A stretch of DNA of 64,000 nt from Flavobacterium sp. UBA6135. GTDB taxonomy: Bacteria; Bacteroidota; Bacteroidia; Flavobacteriales; Flavobacteriaceae. Below the pieces are notes generated by a model. The model was not told the DNA's origin, did not search any database, and saw only the letters and a program-made list of their open reading frames with translations. Below are positions 33,365-41,859 of the stretch, piece after piece; position 1 is the first letter of the stretch, and the number at the start of each line of letters is the position of its first letter. The stretch spans positions 45,072 to 109,071 of the forward strand of contig NZ_DIVJ01000028.1 of assembly GCF_002428305.1 (NCBI RefSeq). The letters run 5' to 3'. A program made the translations under genes and the position numbers.

Positions 33365-33889
33365 ATGAAAAAACTAAACATCCTTTTGCTTGCTGTACTT
33401 ATACTGATAGCCTGCGAAACCAAAAAAGACCGTTATACACAAACGGCTCCTGAAATTGAGACCTATAAAAAAGCTCTGAAAGATTATGAAATGGCCAACT
33501 GGGAAGAACTGGCCTCACACTATGCCGATACGGCCAAAGTAATGATGAATGTCACGAAGAAAAATGCAAAAACAGTAGCTCAAATGATTGAAGCTAATAA
33601 ACAAGACCAAACCTTGTTTATTTCTTATGGGTTTGTTCCCGAAGAATCGGAATATGAAATGGTAGTTACCGACAAAGGGGAAACCTGGGTGAACTACTGG
33701 GGGCTATGGCAAGGCCGCTTAAAATTGAACAACGAACTCTACGAAATACCCGTGCACCTAACCGCTCGTTTCAGTAACGGTAAAATTGTGAAGGAGCACG
33801 GCTATTGGGACAACAGTGCCATAACCATGGTTTTAATGAAGCAGGCGGATACAACGGCTGTAGCGACACCATCGGTGGCCAACGAATAA
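33365..33889 (+). CDS. NTF2/SnoaL-like lipoprotein
   Basis: A 174-residue lipoprotein, lipobox 'LLAVLILIAC' with Cys17. The mature part has the NTF2-like cone layout: long helix 'EIETYKKALKDYEMANWEELASHYADTAKVMMNVTKKNAKTVAQMIEANKQ', then strands 'TWVNYWGLWQGRLKLNNELYEIPVHLTARFSNGKIVKEHGYWDNS'. The catalytic Asp/His typical of SnoaL cyclases is not clearly placed. It is followed by a 26-bp near-perfect palindrome (33905-33930) and then a second NTF2-type gene. Confidence 0.75.
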   Translation: MKKLNILLLAVLILIACETKKDRYTQTAPEIETYKKALKDYEMANWEELASHYADTAKVMMNVTKKNAKTVAQMIEANKQDQTLFISYGFVPEESEYEMVVTDKGETWVNYWGLWQGRLKLNNELYEIPVHLTARFSNGKIVKEHGYWDNSAITMVLMKQADTTAVATPSVANE

Positions 33890-33904
33890 TACCACACCAT
33901 TACC

Positions 33905-33930
33905 AAGTCCGTTTGATTTCAAACGGACTT
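33905..33930. promoter_or_regulatory. 26-bp palindrome inside the operon
   Basis: AAGTCCGTTTGA (33905-33916) and TCAAACGGACTT (33919-33930) are exact reverse complements with a 2-bp centre. Only a short T run follows, so it may be a weak internal terminator/attenuator or a protein-binding site in the 67-bp gap. Confidence 0.55.
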
Positions 33931-33956
33931 TATGCAGTAATCTAAACCCTCTTATA

Positions 33957-34832
33957 ATGAAAAATTACAATAGTATTATTATACTCCTCCTATGGAGTAG
34001 CACCAGTCTATTTGCCCAACAAAACACCACCGAAAACAACATCAAAATGTACGCTAAAGTTTGGGATGAAATTGTCAACAAAAGACAAATTGACCAAATT
34101 AATGCCACCCACTTTGACACCAACATCACCATGGTAGCCAGTCCACAAAACGTGGTAGGCCTTGAAAATTTCAAAGCCCACTACCAAAATTACCTGACGG
34201 GCTTTTCAGATATCCATTTTACCATCGTGGAAATCTTTGGTCAAGGTGATAAAATTGTCAAGCATTGGCAATTTAAAGGAAAACATACCGGCGTCTTTTT
34301 TGGTGTGCCACCCACGGGTAAAGCGGTAGATGTGGAAGGTGTCACCATTGCTAAAATGAAAAACGGAAAGATTGCTTACGAACTCGACTTTATGGACAGC
34401 CTGCCTTTTATGCAACAACTGGGTTTGCTTTCTGATCCTGCAAATGTGAGCGTGATTGACAAACTCTACAAAGCTTTTGCTAAAGGTGATATTCCCACCG
34501 TTCTGGGTGGTTTGGATACGAATGTTGTTTGGAATGAAGCCGAGGGCAACAAATACGCGGACGGCAACCCTTACAAAGGTCCGGATGCCGTGCTCAATGG
34601 GGTCTTTGCCCGAATTGATGCAGAGCACGATTCTTTCTTGTTAGATGAAATCACGCTACACGAAATGTCATATAATAAAGTACTGGCTACGTTACGCTAT
34701 AAAGGAAAATATAAAAACGGGAAGGCTTACAACGCTCAAGTGGCTCATTTATGGACGCTAAAAGACGGGAAAGTCACCGCTTTTCAACAGTATGTAGATA
34801 CAAAAAAACTCAATGATGCTTTAGCTAAATAA
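33957..34832 (+). CDS. Exported protein with two SnoaL-like (NTF2-fold) domains
   Basis: A 291-residue protein with signal peptide 'SIIILLLWSSTSLFAQQN'. Domain 1 (about 30-150) has 'YAKVWDEIVNKRQIDQINATHFDTNITMVASPQNVVGLENFKAHYQNYLTGFSDIHFTIVEIFGQGDKIVKHWQFKGKHTG...GKAVDVEGVTIAKMKNGKI', the ester cyclase/SnoaL pattern with W-x-F-x-G-x-H. Domain 2 (about 160-285) has 'IDKLYKAFAKGDIPTVLGGL...PYKGPDAVLNGVFARI...YNAQVAHLWTLKDGKVTAFQQYVDT', the shorter SnoaL form. A small-molecule isomerase or binding role in the periplasm is plausible. It ends 7 bp before the SDR gene. Confidence 0.82.
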   Translation: MKNYNSIIILLLWSSTSLFAQQNTTENNIKMYAKVWDEIVNKRQIDQINATHFDTNITMVASPQNVVGLENFKAHYQNYLTGFSDIHFTIVEIFGQGDKIVKHWQFKGKHTGVFFGVPPTGKAVDVEGVTIAKMKNGKIAYELDFMDSLPFMQQLGLLSDPANVSVIDKLYKAFAKGDIPTVLGGLDTNVVWNEAEGNKYADGNPYKGPDAVLNGVFARIDAEHDSFLLDEITLHEMSYNKVLATLRYKGKYKNGKAYNAQVAHLWTLKDGKVTAFQQYVDTKKLNDALAK

Positions 34833-34839
34833 ACGCGGT

Positions 34840-35709
34840 ATGAAAAAAATACTTATTACAGGGTGCAGTAGCGGTTTCGGATTTGAAGCCGCTAAATACC
34901 TCGCCGAAAAAGGCCATCAAGTGTATGCTACCATGCGGAATGCAGCCGGTTCTAATGCGAATGCAGCAGTGGCATTACAGCATTTTGCTACAACCCATGA
35001 TTTAAAAATCGACGTAATCGACTTAGATGTCACCTCTGATGAAAGTGTCAGCGTTGCTATGACCCAAATACCCACCGTGGATGTTTTAATCAACAACGCA
35101 GGTCGTGGATTTGGCGGACCCGTAGAAGCGTTTTCGGCAGCGGAATGTCTGGCTCAATTGGACCTAAACATCGTGGGCACTATTCGAATGGCAAAAGCAG
35201 TGCTTCCCGGCATGCGTGCCAAAAAATCAGGACTAATCATTCAACTCAGTTCTATTGCGGGACGCTTAGCTGTTCCCGGGTTTGGTATTTACCATGCCAG
35301 TAAGTGGGGCGTGGAAGGTTTAAGTGAAGCCATGCGGTATGAACTTGCTCCGCTGGGTATTGATGTGGCTGTTGTTGAACCCGGTCCCTTTTCCACCAAC
35401 TTTTTTCCAAGTCTGATAACGGCTAAAGACGATGAAATTGTAAAAGCCTACGAACATGTGGGGGCTTTTAGTGCCGAATTCGGAACTAAAACACAAGCTG
35501 CTTTTGCCGATGAAGAAGCACCAACCGACCCAATGATTGTGGTGCAACTCTTTGAAGCTCTTATCAATGCTCCCGCAGGTTCACGACCGTTGCGAAATGT
35601 CGCAGGATTGGATTTTGGTACCCGACATATCAATGACGCCGTCGAACCGCTGCGAAAAGGGGTGTTAGAAGCCTTTTATTTATCCGATTGGGACGGCGTG
35701 AAAGCCTAA
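34840..35709 (+). CDS. Short-chain dehydrogenase/reductase (classical SDR)
   Basis: An NAD(P)-dependent oxidoreductase of 289 residues in the cytoplasm. Seen: cofactor motif T7-G-C-S-S-G-F-G14, 'DLDVTS', 'NNAG' near residue 86-89, catalytic Y151-x3-K155 in 'YHASK' with the preceding 'IQLSSIAGRLAVPGFG', and 'VVEPGPFSTNFF' after. The Arg in 'YATMRNA' suggests NADP(H) preference. Substrate unknown. It starts 7 bp after the SnoaL gene and is the only clearly soluble cytosolic enzyme of the cluster, so it may make or reduce a precursor that the other products handle outside. Confidence 0.93.
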   Translation: MKKILITGCSSGFGFEAAKYLAEKGHQVYATMRNAAGSNANAAVALQHFATTHDLKIDVIDLDVTSDESVSVAMTQIPTVDVLINNAGRGFGGPVEAFSAAECLAQLDLNIVGTIRMAKAVLPGMRAKKSGLIIQLSSIAGRLAVPGFGIYHASKWGVEGLSEAMRYELAPLGIDVAVVEPGPFSTNFFPSLITAKDDEIVKAYEHVGAFSAEFGTKTQAAFADEEAPTDPMIVVQLFEALINAPAGSRPLRNVAGLDFGTRHINDAVEPLRKGVLEAFYLSDWDGVKA

Positions 35710-35735
35710 AGTTGTAACCAAACCACACTTTGCAT

Positions 35736-36785
35736 ATGAAAACAAAATTTGTAACACTCTTACTTGTTATTACCGTAATGGCTTGTAACGAAAAACAAGC
35801 GAACTCCGCTGAGGAAAACCCACCTTCCTCCTATTTGGATTATTCCAACAGCGAGGACCAACTAACTGGCGGTATCAAAATGATTCCCATTACCACCGAC
35901 AAAGGAACGTTTAACGTCTTTACCAAACGCGTGGGAAACAACCCCAAAATGAGGGTGCTGTTATTACATGGCGGTCCGGGCGGTACGCACGAATGTTTTG
36001 CTGCGTTTGATGGCTACCTGCCCAACGAAGCAATTGAATACATCTACTATGACCAATTGGATTCCTATTACAGTGATAAACCCAATGATTCCACTTTGTG
36101 GACTACCGAACGTTTTGTAGAAGAAGTGGAACAAGTTCGTGTGGCTTTAAACCTCACCAAAGACAATTTTTATCTATTGGGGCATTCCTGGGGTGGCATA
36201 CTCGCTGCGGAATATGCCTTAAAATACCAACAGAATTTAAAAGGATTGATCATTTCCAATATGATGATGAGTGCTCCCGACTATGGCAAATATGCCAATG
36301 AAGTATTGGGGCCGAAATTGGACCCCGAAATATTAAAGGAAATCAAAGCGTTAGAAGCGGCCGGTGATTTCGGTAACCCGAGGTATGCCGAATTATTGAT
36401 GAATCATTATTATACCAAACACATACTACGTCTACCGCTAGAAGCGTGGCCGGAACCGATTAATCGGATGTTCAACCATTTAAACCCCAACATTTATGTC
36501 TATATGCAAGGGCACAGTGAGTTTGGGATGACAGGAAACGCTACGCTCAAAAATTGGGACGTTACCGATCGTCTTAAATCGATTAAAACACCCACATTAG
36601 TCATCTCAGGTACCCATGACACGATGGACCCGAAACACATGGAATGGGTGGCCAACGAGCTCCCAAACGGTCGCTTACTGCTCTGTGAAAACGGAAGTCA
36701 CTTGGCTTTTTATGACGACCAAAAGACCTACTTTTCAGGTTTAGTTAAATTTATTAAAGATGTTAATAACCAACAATTTAAATAA
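35736..36785 (+). CDS. Alpha/beta-hydrolase lipoprotein, proline iminopeptidase-like
   Basis: A 349-residue lipoprotein, 'VTLLLVITVMACNEKQ' lipobox. The hydrolase fold is complete: oxyanion loop 'VLLLHGGPGGTHECF', 'YYDQLDSYYSDKPND' (typical of the proline iminopeptidase/S33 family), nucleophile S151 in 'LLGHSWGGILAAEYALKY', acid in 'LVISGTHDTMDP', His in 'CENGSHLAFYDD'. The ATG at 35736 is chosen over a TTG two codons upstream. The substrate could be an N-terminal proline peptide or an ester. It lies 26 bp after the SDR. Confidence 0.9.
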   Translation: MKTKFVTLLLVITVMACNEKQANSAEENPPSSYLDYSNSEDQLTGGIKMIPITTDKGTFNVFTKRVGNNPKMRVLLLHGGPGGTHECFAAFDGYLPNEAIEYIYYDQLDSYYSDKPNDSTLWTTERFVEEVEQVRVALNLTKDNFYLLGHSWGGILAAEYALKYQQNLKGLIISNMMMSAPDYGKYANEVLGPKLDPEILKEIKALEAAGDFGNPRYAELLMNHYYTKHILRLPLEAWPEPINRMFNHLNPNIYVYMQGHSEFGMTGNATLKNWDVTDRLKSIKTPTLVISGTHDTMDPKHMEWVANELPNGRLLLCENGSHLAFYDDQKTYFSGLVKFIKDVNNQQFK

Positions 36786-36800
36786 AATATTAGTTATACG

Positions 36801-38018
36801 ATGGTAAAACTTATAACCCCACAAAAAGACCGCATCCAATTTCTCGACGCCTTACGTGGTATTGCTATTTTAGGCATTTTAGTGGCCAACATTTATTATT
36901 TCTCGGGCTTGTTCTTTATGGACCCTGCGGAACAATATCCATGGGCGGCATCTTCTTGGGACATGCCTTTTGATTTTGTGTTGTACACCTTGGTGGACGG
37001 AAAGTTCTATTCCATCTTCTCGTTGCTGTTTGGCATTGGATGTGCCATTCAATACCATAGTTTGCAGAAGCTCGAACATCCTTTTGTGCCTTTCTTTACC
37101 CGAAGGATGTTTTGGTTGTTCGTGATTGGGATGTGTCATCTGACGTTTATTTGGTTGGGTGACATTCTTACGTTGTATGCTGTACTGGGGTTTGTATTGA
37201 TGCATTTTGTTCATACCACTAACAAAAACCTCCTAAAGTATGCCATCATACTATTGTTGTTACCGCTGGTGAATGATTTTGTAATCAACCACATCGGGTG
37301 GAACTACCCCAAGCACTTTTTCAAAATGAACCAGGCAGTAGCAACCTATTTCGACATTCCGATGCGGGAGTTTGGTGAAGTAAAAACCACCAACATGAAC
37401 CATTACCTCAAGAACGAGGATTGGGGCGTGTTCTTTAAAGCCAACCTCAGCAACGTGTTCATTCGTATCGGCTATCTTTTGGAAGAAGGACGTCCTTTCA
37501 AAGTACTGGGCATCTTTCTGATCGGGCTGTGGTCCGGAAGAGCCATTCTACACAACAACCTCCTAACCAATACCAAGTTGTTACGTAAAATTGCGTTACT
37601 CGGCATTACAATCGGTTTGCCGATTTGTTTTCTTCGCACCTACATCGACTTCTTTGGTTATGAGCTACCCTATGCAAGTACGTTAAAAACACTGACTTAT
37701 GCTCTCGGCACCGTACCGCTGGCCTTGGGTTATGCTGCCGTTCTTGCGTTACTGCATCAAAAGAAAGCTACGCTATTCCGTTGGTTTGAACCCGTGGGGA
37801 AAATGGCGTTGACCAATTATATCATGCAATCCTTCTTGGCGATTGGCTTCTTCTACGGAATTGGACTCGGCTTTGCCGGAAAGTTCGGAGCCATTGCCAT
37901 CTTTGGTATTGCGTTGCTAATCTACACGGTGCAAATCATCGGGAGCAACTTGTGGTTGCAACGATTTAAACAAGGACCCTTCGAGGGTCTCTGGCGAAAA
38001 TTAACCTATAAAAAATAA
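36801..38018 (+). CDS. DUF418 family membrane protein (YeiB-like)
   Basis: A 405-residue integral membrane protein with about ten hydrophobic segments. N-terminal 'RIQFLDALRGIAILGILVANIYYFSGLFF' and C-terminal 'FRWFEPVGKMALTNYIMQSFLAIGFFYGIGLGFAGKFGAIAIFGIALLIYTVQIIGSNLWLQRFKQGPFEGLWRKLTY' are the DUF418 hallmarks. The family shares features with membrane acyltransferase-3 proteins and may move or transfer acyl groups; unproven. 15 bp after the hydrolase gene, same operon. Confidence 0.92.
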   Translation: MVKLITPQKDRIQFLDALRGIAILGILVANIYYFSGLFFMDPAEQYPWAASSWDMPFDFVLYTLVDGKFYSIFSLLFGIGCAIQYHSLQKLEHPFVPFFTRRMFWLFVIGMCHLTFIWLGDILTLYAVLGFVLMHFVHTTNKNLLKYAIILLLLPLVNDFVINHIGWNYPKHFFKMNQAVATYFDIPMREFGEVKTTNMNHYLKNEDWGVFFKANLSNVFIRIGYLLEEGRPFKVLGIFLIGLWSGRAILHNNLLTNTKLLRKIALLGITIGLPICFLRTYIDFFGYELPYASTLKTLTYALGTVPLALGYAAVLALLHQKKATLFRWFEPVGKMALTNYIMQSFLAIGFFYGIGLGFAGKFGAIAIFGIALLIYTVQIIGSNLWLQRFKQGPFEGLWRKLTYKK

Positions 38019-38055
38019 AAATTATAAATTATTTACTAACCTAAACCAATAAAAC

Positions 38056-39096
38056 ATGGATTTAAAAAAAACAGTAATCATTGCCCTTTGCGTAGGATTC
38101 GTTGCCATTGGAAGTTGGGAACTCTTTTGGCGTTCAAAGGGGTATTTCCCTGATTTGGATGATGACAAACACTTGTGGGCTCGCAACCGAGCCAAAGTAG
38201 ACAAAGCCATTTCAAACGATGTGGTGTTAGTGGGTTCTTCCCGCGTATTATTTGACATCCAATTGAAAGAATGGAAAGCGTTAACAGGCATCCAACCCAT
38301 TCAATTAGCCAATGCCGGTGCCTCACCGCTGCCTGTTTTTAATGACATTGTGGAAAACAGCAACTTTAATGGGACCGTCATTGTTGGGGTTACTCCTCCC
38401 CTCTTTTTTTCTACTACCTATCCGCAAGCTCCGCCTTGGTCAAGAGCAAGTTCGCGTACAAAATTTTTTCATGACCGAACTTATGCCCAACGGTGGAATT
38501 ACAGTTTGTCTGTTCCGCTTCAAAACACCTTTGCTTTTCTCAGTGACGATGAAGAAGGTTGGTATGACGACATCAACTTGAAGGCTTTGTTGAAAACTAT
38601 CAAAATGGAAAAACGTACCACCCAACCCGATATGCCACCTTTTTATCGCTTTCAGGATATTGATAGCGATAGAAATGTTCGCATGAAGCAACGAGTGGTC
38701 ACCGATACAGCCTTTGCCGGTTCGATTAAAAAGGTGTGGAAATTCTTTATGATGGCAGACATGCCGCCACCGGATAAAGACGGTACGATTGCCTTTTTCC
38801 TCAAAGACCTAGAGAAGTTTCAAGCTCGCGGTGGAAAAGTAATTCTTGTGCGTTTACCCTCTTCCGGTTTTTTCCATGATTTAGAAACAAATGTCTTTTC
38901 CCGAAAAGACTATTGGGATGTATTGGTGTCGCAAGCAGGGGTTCCTGCTTACCACTATACCGATTATGAACCTCTAACCGGATTTGACACTCCCGAATGG
39001 TCTCACTTGTCAGGTCCAGATGCCTCGGTGTTTACAGAACGATTCGTAAACATTCTACTAAAAGAAAATGTCATTCCAACCTCTAAAACCAACTAA
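38056..39096 (+). CDS. SGNH/AlgX-AlgJ-like exported protein partnered with MBOAT
   Basis: A 346-residue protein with an N-terminal membrane anchor ('TVIIALCVGFVAIGSWELFW'). 'SNDVVLVGSSRVLFDIQLKEW' near residue 54-74 is a block I-like SGNH site with S61/S62; 'QLANAGASPLPVFNDI' resembles block II; near the C-terminus 'TPEWSHLSGPDASVFTERFVNIL' resembles the D/E-x2-H block. Position directly before an MBOAT gene (3-bp gap) matches alginate-type acetylation pairs, in which the soluble SGNH protein places the acyl group on an exported substrate. Divergent from known AlgX/AlgJ; assignment is structural inference. Confidence 0.72.
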   Translation: MDLKKTVIIALCVGFVAIGSWELFWRSKGYFPDLDDDKHLWARNRAKVDKAISNDVVLVGSSRVLFDIQLKEWKALTGIQPIQLANAGASPLPVFNDIVENSNFNGTVIVGVTPPLFFSTTYPQAPPWSRASSRTKFFHDRTYAQRWNYSLSVPLQNTFAFLSDDEEGWYDDINLKALLKTIKMEKRTTQPDMPPFYRFQDIDSDRNVRMKQRVVTDTAFAGSIKKVWKFFMMADMPPPDKDGTIAFFLKDLEKFQARGGKVILVRLPSSGFFHDLETNVFSRKDYWDVLVSQAGVPAYHYTDYEPLTGFDTPEWSHLSGPDASVFTERFVNILLKENVIPTSKTN

Positions 39097-39098
39097 CC

Positions 39099-40514
39099 AT
39101 GCTGTTTAATTCTTTAAGTTTCATCGTCTTCTTAGTGCTGGTTTTAGCACTCTACTATTCGCCTATTTTCAATTGGACATCCAAAAAGCGGATGCTCCTC
39201 TTAGCGAGTTATGTATTTTACGGGTTGTGGAACCCACCTCTTGTGCTGTTGCTCTGGATTTCTACGATGGTTGACTGGACCGCTGGTCAAAAACTGGCTG
39301 TAGAAGAAAACGAACGCAAGCGAAAAGGGTGGTTAATATTGAGTATGGTAGTCAACTTGGGCTTTCTTGCCTTCTTCAAATACAGAGACTTCTTACTTGA
39401 TAACTTTACCTCTGTAGTCAATACCTATGGCTATGGTTATCAAGCTCAACCGATGGATATCATTCTGCCTATGGGGATTTCGTTTTATACTTTTCAAACC
39501 ATGTCATATACCATTGATATGTACAAACGCAAAATCGAACCGGCAAGAACGTTTCTTGACTTTGCTTTGTATGTGACCTTTTTCCCGCAATTGGTTGCCG
39601 GACCTATTGTTAGAGCCAAAGACCTGATTTCGCAGTTTTATGAAGAGAAGAAAGCCACCGCCAATCAATTCATTTGGGGGTTGTTCTTACTCACCGTGGG
39701 TTTGTTTCAAAAGATTGTATTGGCCGATACACTACTAGCTAACACTGCCGATGAGGTATTCGGTTCCAATAAACTACTTCATGGTGTGGATGCTTGGACT
39801 GGTACCCTTGCATTCTCCGGACAGATATTCTTTGATTTTGCAGGGTATTCCACTTGTGCTATCGGGATTGCATTGTTGTTAGGTATAGTATTACCCGACA
39901 ACTTCCGATATCCGTATGCGGCGTTAGGGTTTTCAGACTTGTGGAAGCGTTGGCACATCTCATTGTCCAGTTGGTTGCGTGATTACTTATATATTCCGTT
40001 GGGTGGCAATCAGTTTGGAGTAGCTCGTATGTATGCCGCATTAGTCATCACCATGCTGTTAGGTGGTTTGTGGCATGGAGCTGCATGGACCTTTGTGGTT
40101 TGGGGTGGCTTGCATGGGGTATATCTTATTTTAGAACGCCTGCAACGTAGGTACCTTCCGTTTCAGATTACGGCGGCTAATGGCATCTTCTTGGCGTTAC
40201 TAACTTTTACCTGTGTCAACATCACATGGGTGTTTTTTAGATCCCGAGAGTTTGGTACGGCTTGGAACATGATTACTTCCATGAGCTTTCTGAATGGTGA
40301 AGGCGAAAAAATAGTAGCCACTTTTGATGTGCTCAAGGTGTTTGTAGTGGTTACTGTGATGTTCTTCTGCCATTGGTTCATGAGAAATACGTCAATGAAA
40401 GAAGTTTCGTTGAAAACGTCACCTTGGTTGTTGGGTGTTGTTTGGGGGCTACTCTTCTTCTTGATTTTGATAGCACAAGGCAGTGGAGAGCAATTCATCT
40501 ATTTTCAATTTTAA
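39099..40514 (+). CDS. MBOAT family O-acyltransferase (AlgI-like)
   Basis: A 471-residue membrane-bound O-acyltransferase. Seen: 'MGISFYTFQTMSYTIDMYKRKIEPARTFLDFALYVTFFPQLVAGPIVRAKDLI', 'FFDFAGYSTCAIGIALLLGIVLPDNFRYPYAALGFSDLWKRWHISLSSWLRDYLYIPLGG', catalytic-type His in 'LGGLWHGAAWTFVVWGGLHG' near residue 325. In AlgI/DltB/PatA systems this protein passes an acyl group across the membrane. It is the last gene of the cluster; its 3-bp gap to the SGNH gene implies coupling. Degenerate DNA follows. Confidence 0.94.
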   Translation: MLFNSLSFIVFLVLVLALYYSPIFNWTSKKRMLLLASYVFYGLWNPPLVLLLWISTMVDWTAGQKLAVEENERKRKGWLILSMVVNLGFLAFFKYRDFLLDNFTSVVNTYGYGYQAQPMDIILPMGISFYTFQTMSYTIDMYKRKIEPARTFLDFALYVTFFPQLVAGPIVRAKDLISQFYEEKKATANQFIWGLFLLTVGLFQKIVLADTLLANTADEVFGSNKLLHGVDAWTGTLAFSGQIFFDFAGYSTCAIGIALLLGIVLPDNFRYPYAALGFSDLWKRWHISLSSWLRDYLYIPLGGNQFGVARMYAALVITMLLGGLWHGAAWTFVVWGGLHGVYLILERLQRRYLPFQITAANGIFLALLTFTCVNITWVFFRSREFGTAWNMITSMSFLNGEGEKIVATFDVLKVFVVVTVMFFCHWFMRNTSMKEVSLKTSPWLLGVVWGLLFFLILIAQGSGEQFIYFQF

Positions 40515-40599
40515 AACTATAACAGCCGTCAGCTAGCTACTTACTATATGGTATACCTGGTAAACAATAAAGAATACTAATATTTAAATTTTTAAAATC

Positions 40600-40952
40600 A
40601 TGTCAACAATTAACATTTTTGTAAGTAATACAGGAAACTCTAACCAAATTAAACTAAAAGATTCCGAGGAGCACAATCGGGGATGACATTACGACATTGA
40701 TGAATCCCAGCGATATTATTATTTACAAAGTTGGATGGCAACATTGGTTTGAATTCATAAGACGGTGTGGAAATAAAAGGTGATAGCCTCCAATAATTTA
40801 TTATAGGTGCCTTCTACTGGGAGATAAAACGCTTTTACCACATCCGTTAAACTTATATCTCATGGAAGTGGTGCTATTGAAATATATAAAAAAGGGTGAA
40901 CCTTTAATCGTAGGAAAAAAATACAATGGGAAGTTACGAAGTTGTAAATAAA
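40600..40952 (+). pseudogene. Frameshifted remnant of a small unidentified gene
   Basis: An ATG at 40600 opens 'MSTINIFVSNTGNSNQIKLKDSEEHNRG' and stops; a frame change continues 'GDDITTLMNPSDIIIYKVGWQHW', then 'DGVEIKGDSLQ', 'VPSTGR.NAFTTSVKLISHGSGAIEIYKKG' and, from 40926, 'MGSYEVVNK' before TGA. Read together these resemble one compact beta-rich protein of about 110 residues broken by several frameshifts. The family is not identified with confidence. Confidence 0.45.
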
Positions 40953-41085
40953 TGAATCATATAAGCACTGTAAAAAGTTTTTTAAATAGTACTGTCTTTC
41001 CTTATTCTTGTTGATTTATAAATGGACAGGTCTAACGGACTTGATGATAATTGTAAGGTCATTTATACTTAAAAAACAGTTCAAA

Positions 41086-41148
41086 ATTAACCACAAATTC
41101 GCATAATTAAAATTTTGAAAGTAAAAAAATTGTGAATTTGTGGTTAAT
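41086..41148. repeat. Stand-alone inverted repeat related to the GxxExxY-flanking repeat
   Basis: Left arm 41086-41100 ATTAACCACAAATTC; right arm 41134-41148 is its exact reverse complement; the 33-bp centre is AT-rich. The CCAC(A/G)AATTC core is shared with the arms at 1448-1464 and 1911-1927, but here no gene lies between. Probably an empty or minimal copy of the same repeat family. Confidence 0.7.
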
Positions 41149-41156
41149 ATTTTTAG

Positions 41157-41859
41157 AGCCAGAAAAGAAAACACACTGTTAAACATGGTTTTAACTATTT
41201 TTGAGACCAATAAAGCCAATAAATTGGAGTTGCTAAGGACTATTACCGAAAAAGAAACCAATCGGGATCCAAAGATGTATTTAAAAACTAATTATTAAAA
41301 AAACTTTTACTGATTAATTATTTGACTATGTTCATAGTGACTACCAACAAAAGAACTATGCACATTGAAACAATGGAGATATTTGGCGTTGGAAACCTAC
41401 TAAAGAGCTTGAACTACAGTAAGCGGATGAATTTTACAATCGGTATGGGTGACGTGATTATATCAATTACCGATTTCTATTTTGAAAAGGGAATTCTACT
41501 AATACAGTACTACATTATACGTAAGGCATCACTATTTTCCTGGAAACCAAAGACCCTATATATTAACAATTACCTTGATGAATGCAGGTAATACGTTTTA
41601 GAGGGATAAAAAGTTAGTGATTGCTTTTGACTATTTCAAGGAATCAGTGGTCATCTTCAAAAAAAACAGCACTGGAATATAATGAATAAATAACATAGTT
41701 TTTTGAATACTCCAAATTAAGGCAGATATTTCTTCTAAAAAATAACAAGAATCATTTACCAGAATCCAATTTAATTAGACATTAAATAAAAAAATCTAGA
41801 ATCTAGCAGTTAATTTATAATAAACTCTTAGATAATTTCCATGGTACACTAGCTTAACT
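41157..41859. other. Degenerate coding debris between the MBOAT gene and the helicase
   Basis: A short frame at 41185-41298 and a longer one at 41322-41591 read plausibly as protein ('HIETMEIFGVGNLLKSLNYSKRMNFTIGMGDVIISITDFYFEKGILL'), and after a stop and a frame change 'LVIAFDYFKESVVIFKKNSTGI' follows (about 41612-41680). They look like the remains of one or two genes. No family is recognised. From about 41690 to the helicase stop I see nothing but AT-rich sequence. Confidence 0.35.

Noticed and set aside
27600..40514. Interpretation as a polysaccharide utilisation locus because of the HTCS
   Set aside because: No SusC/SusD pair, glycoside hydrolase, lyase or sulfatase is present.
41016..41261. 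Minus-strand open frame of 81 codons
   Set aside because: It spans the gene-less inverted repeat at 41086-41148, which accounts for its sequence.
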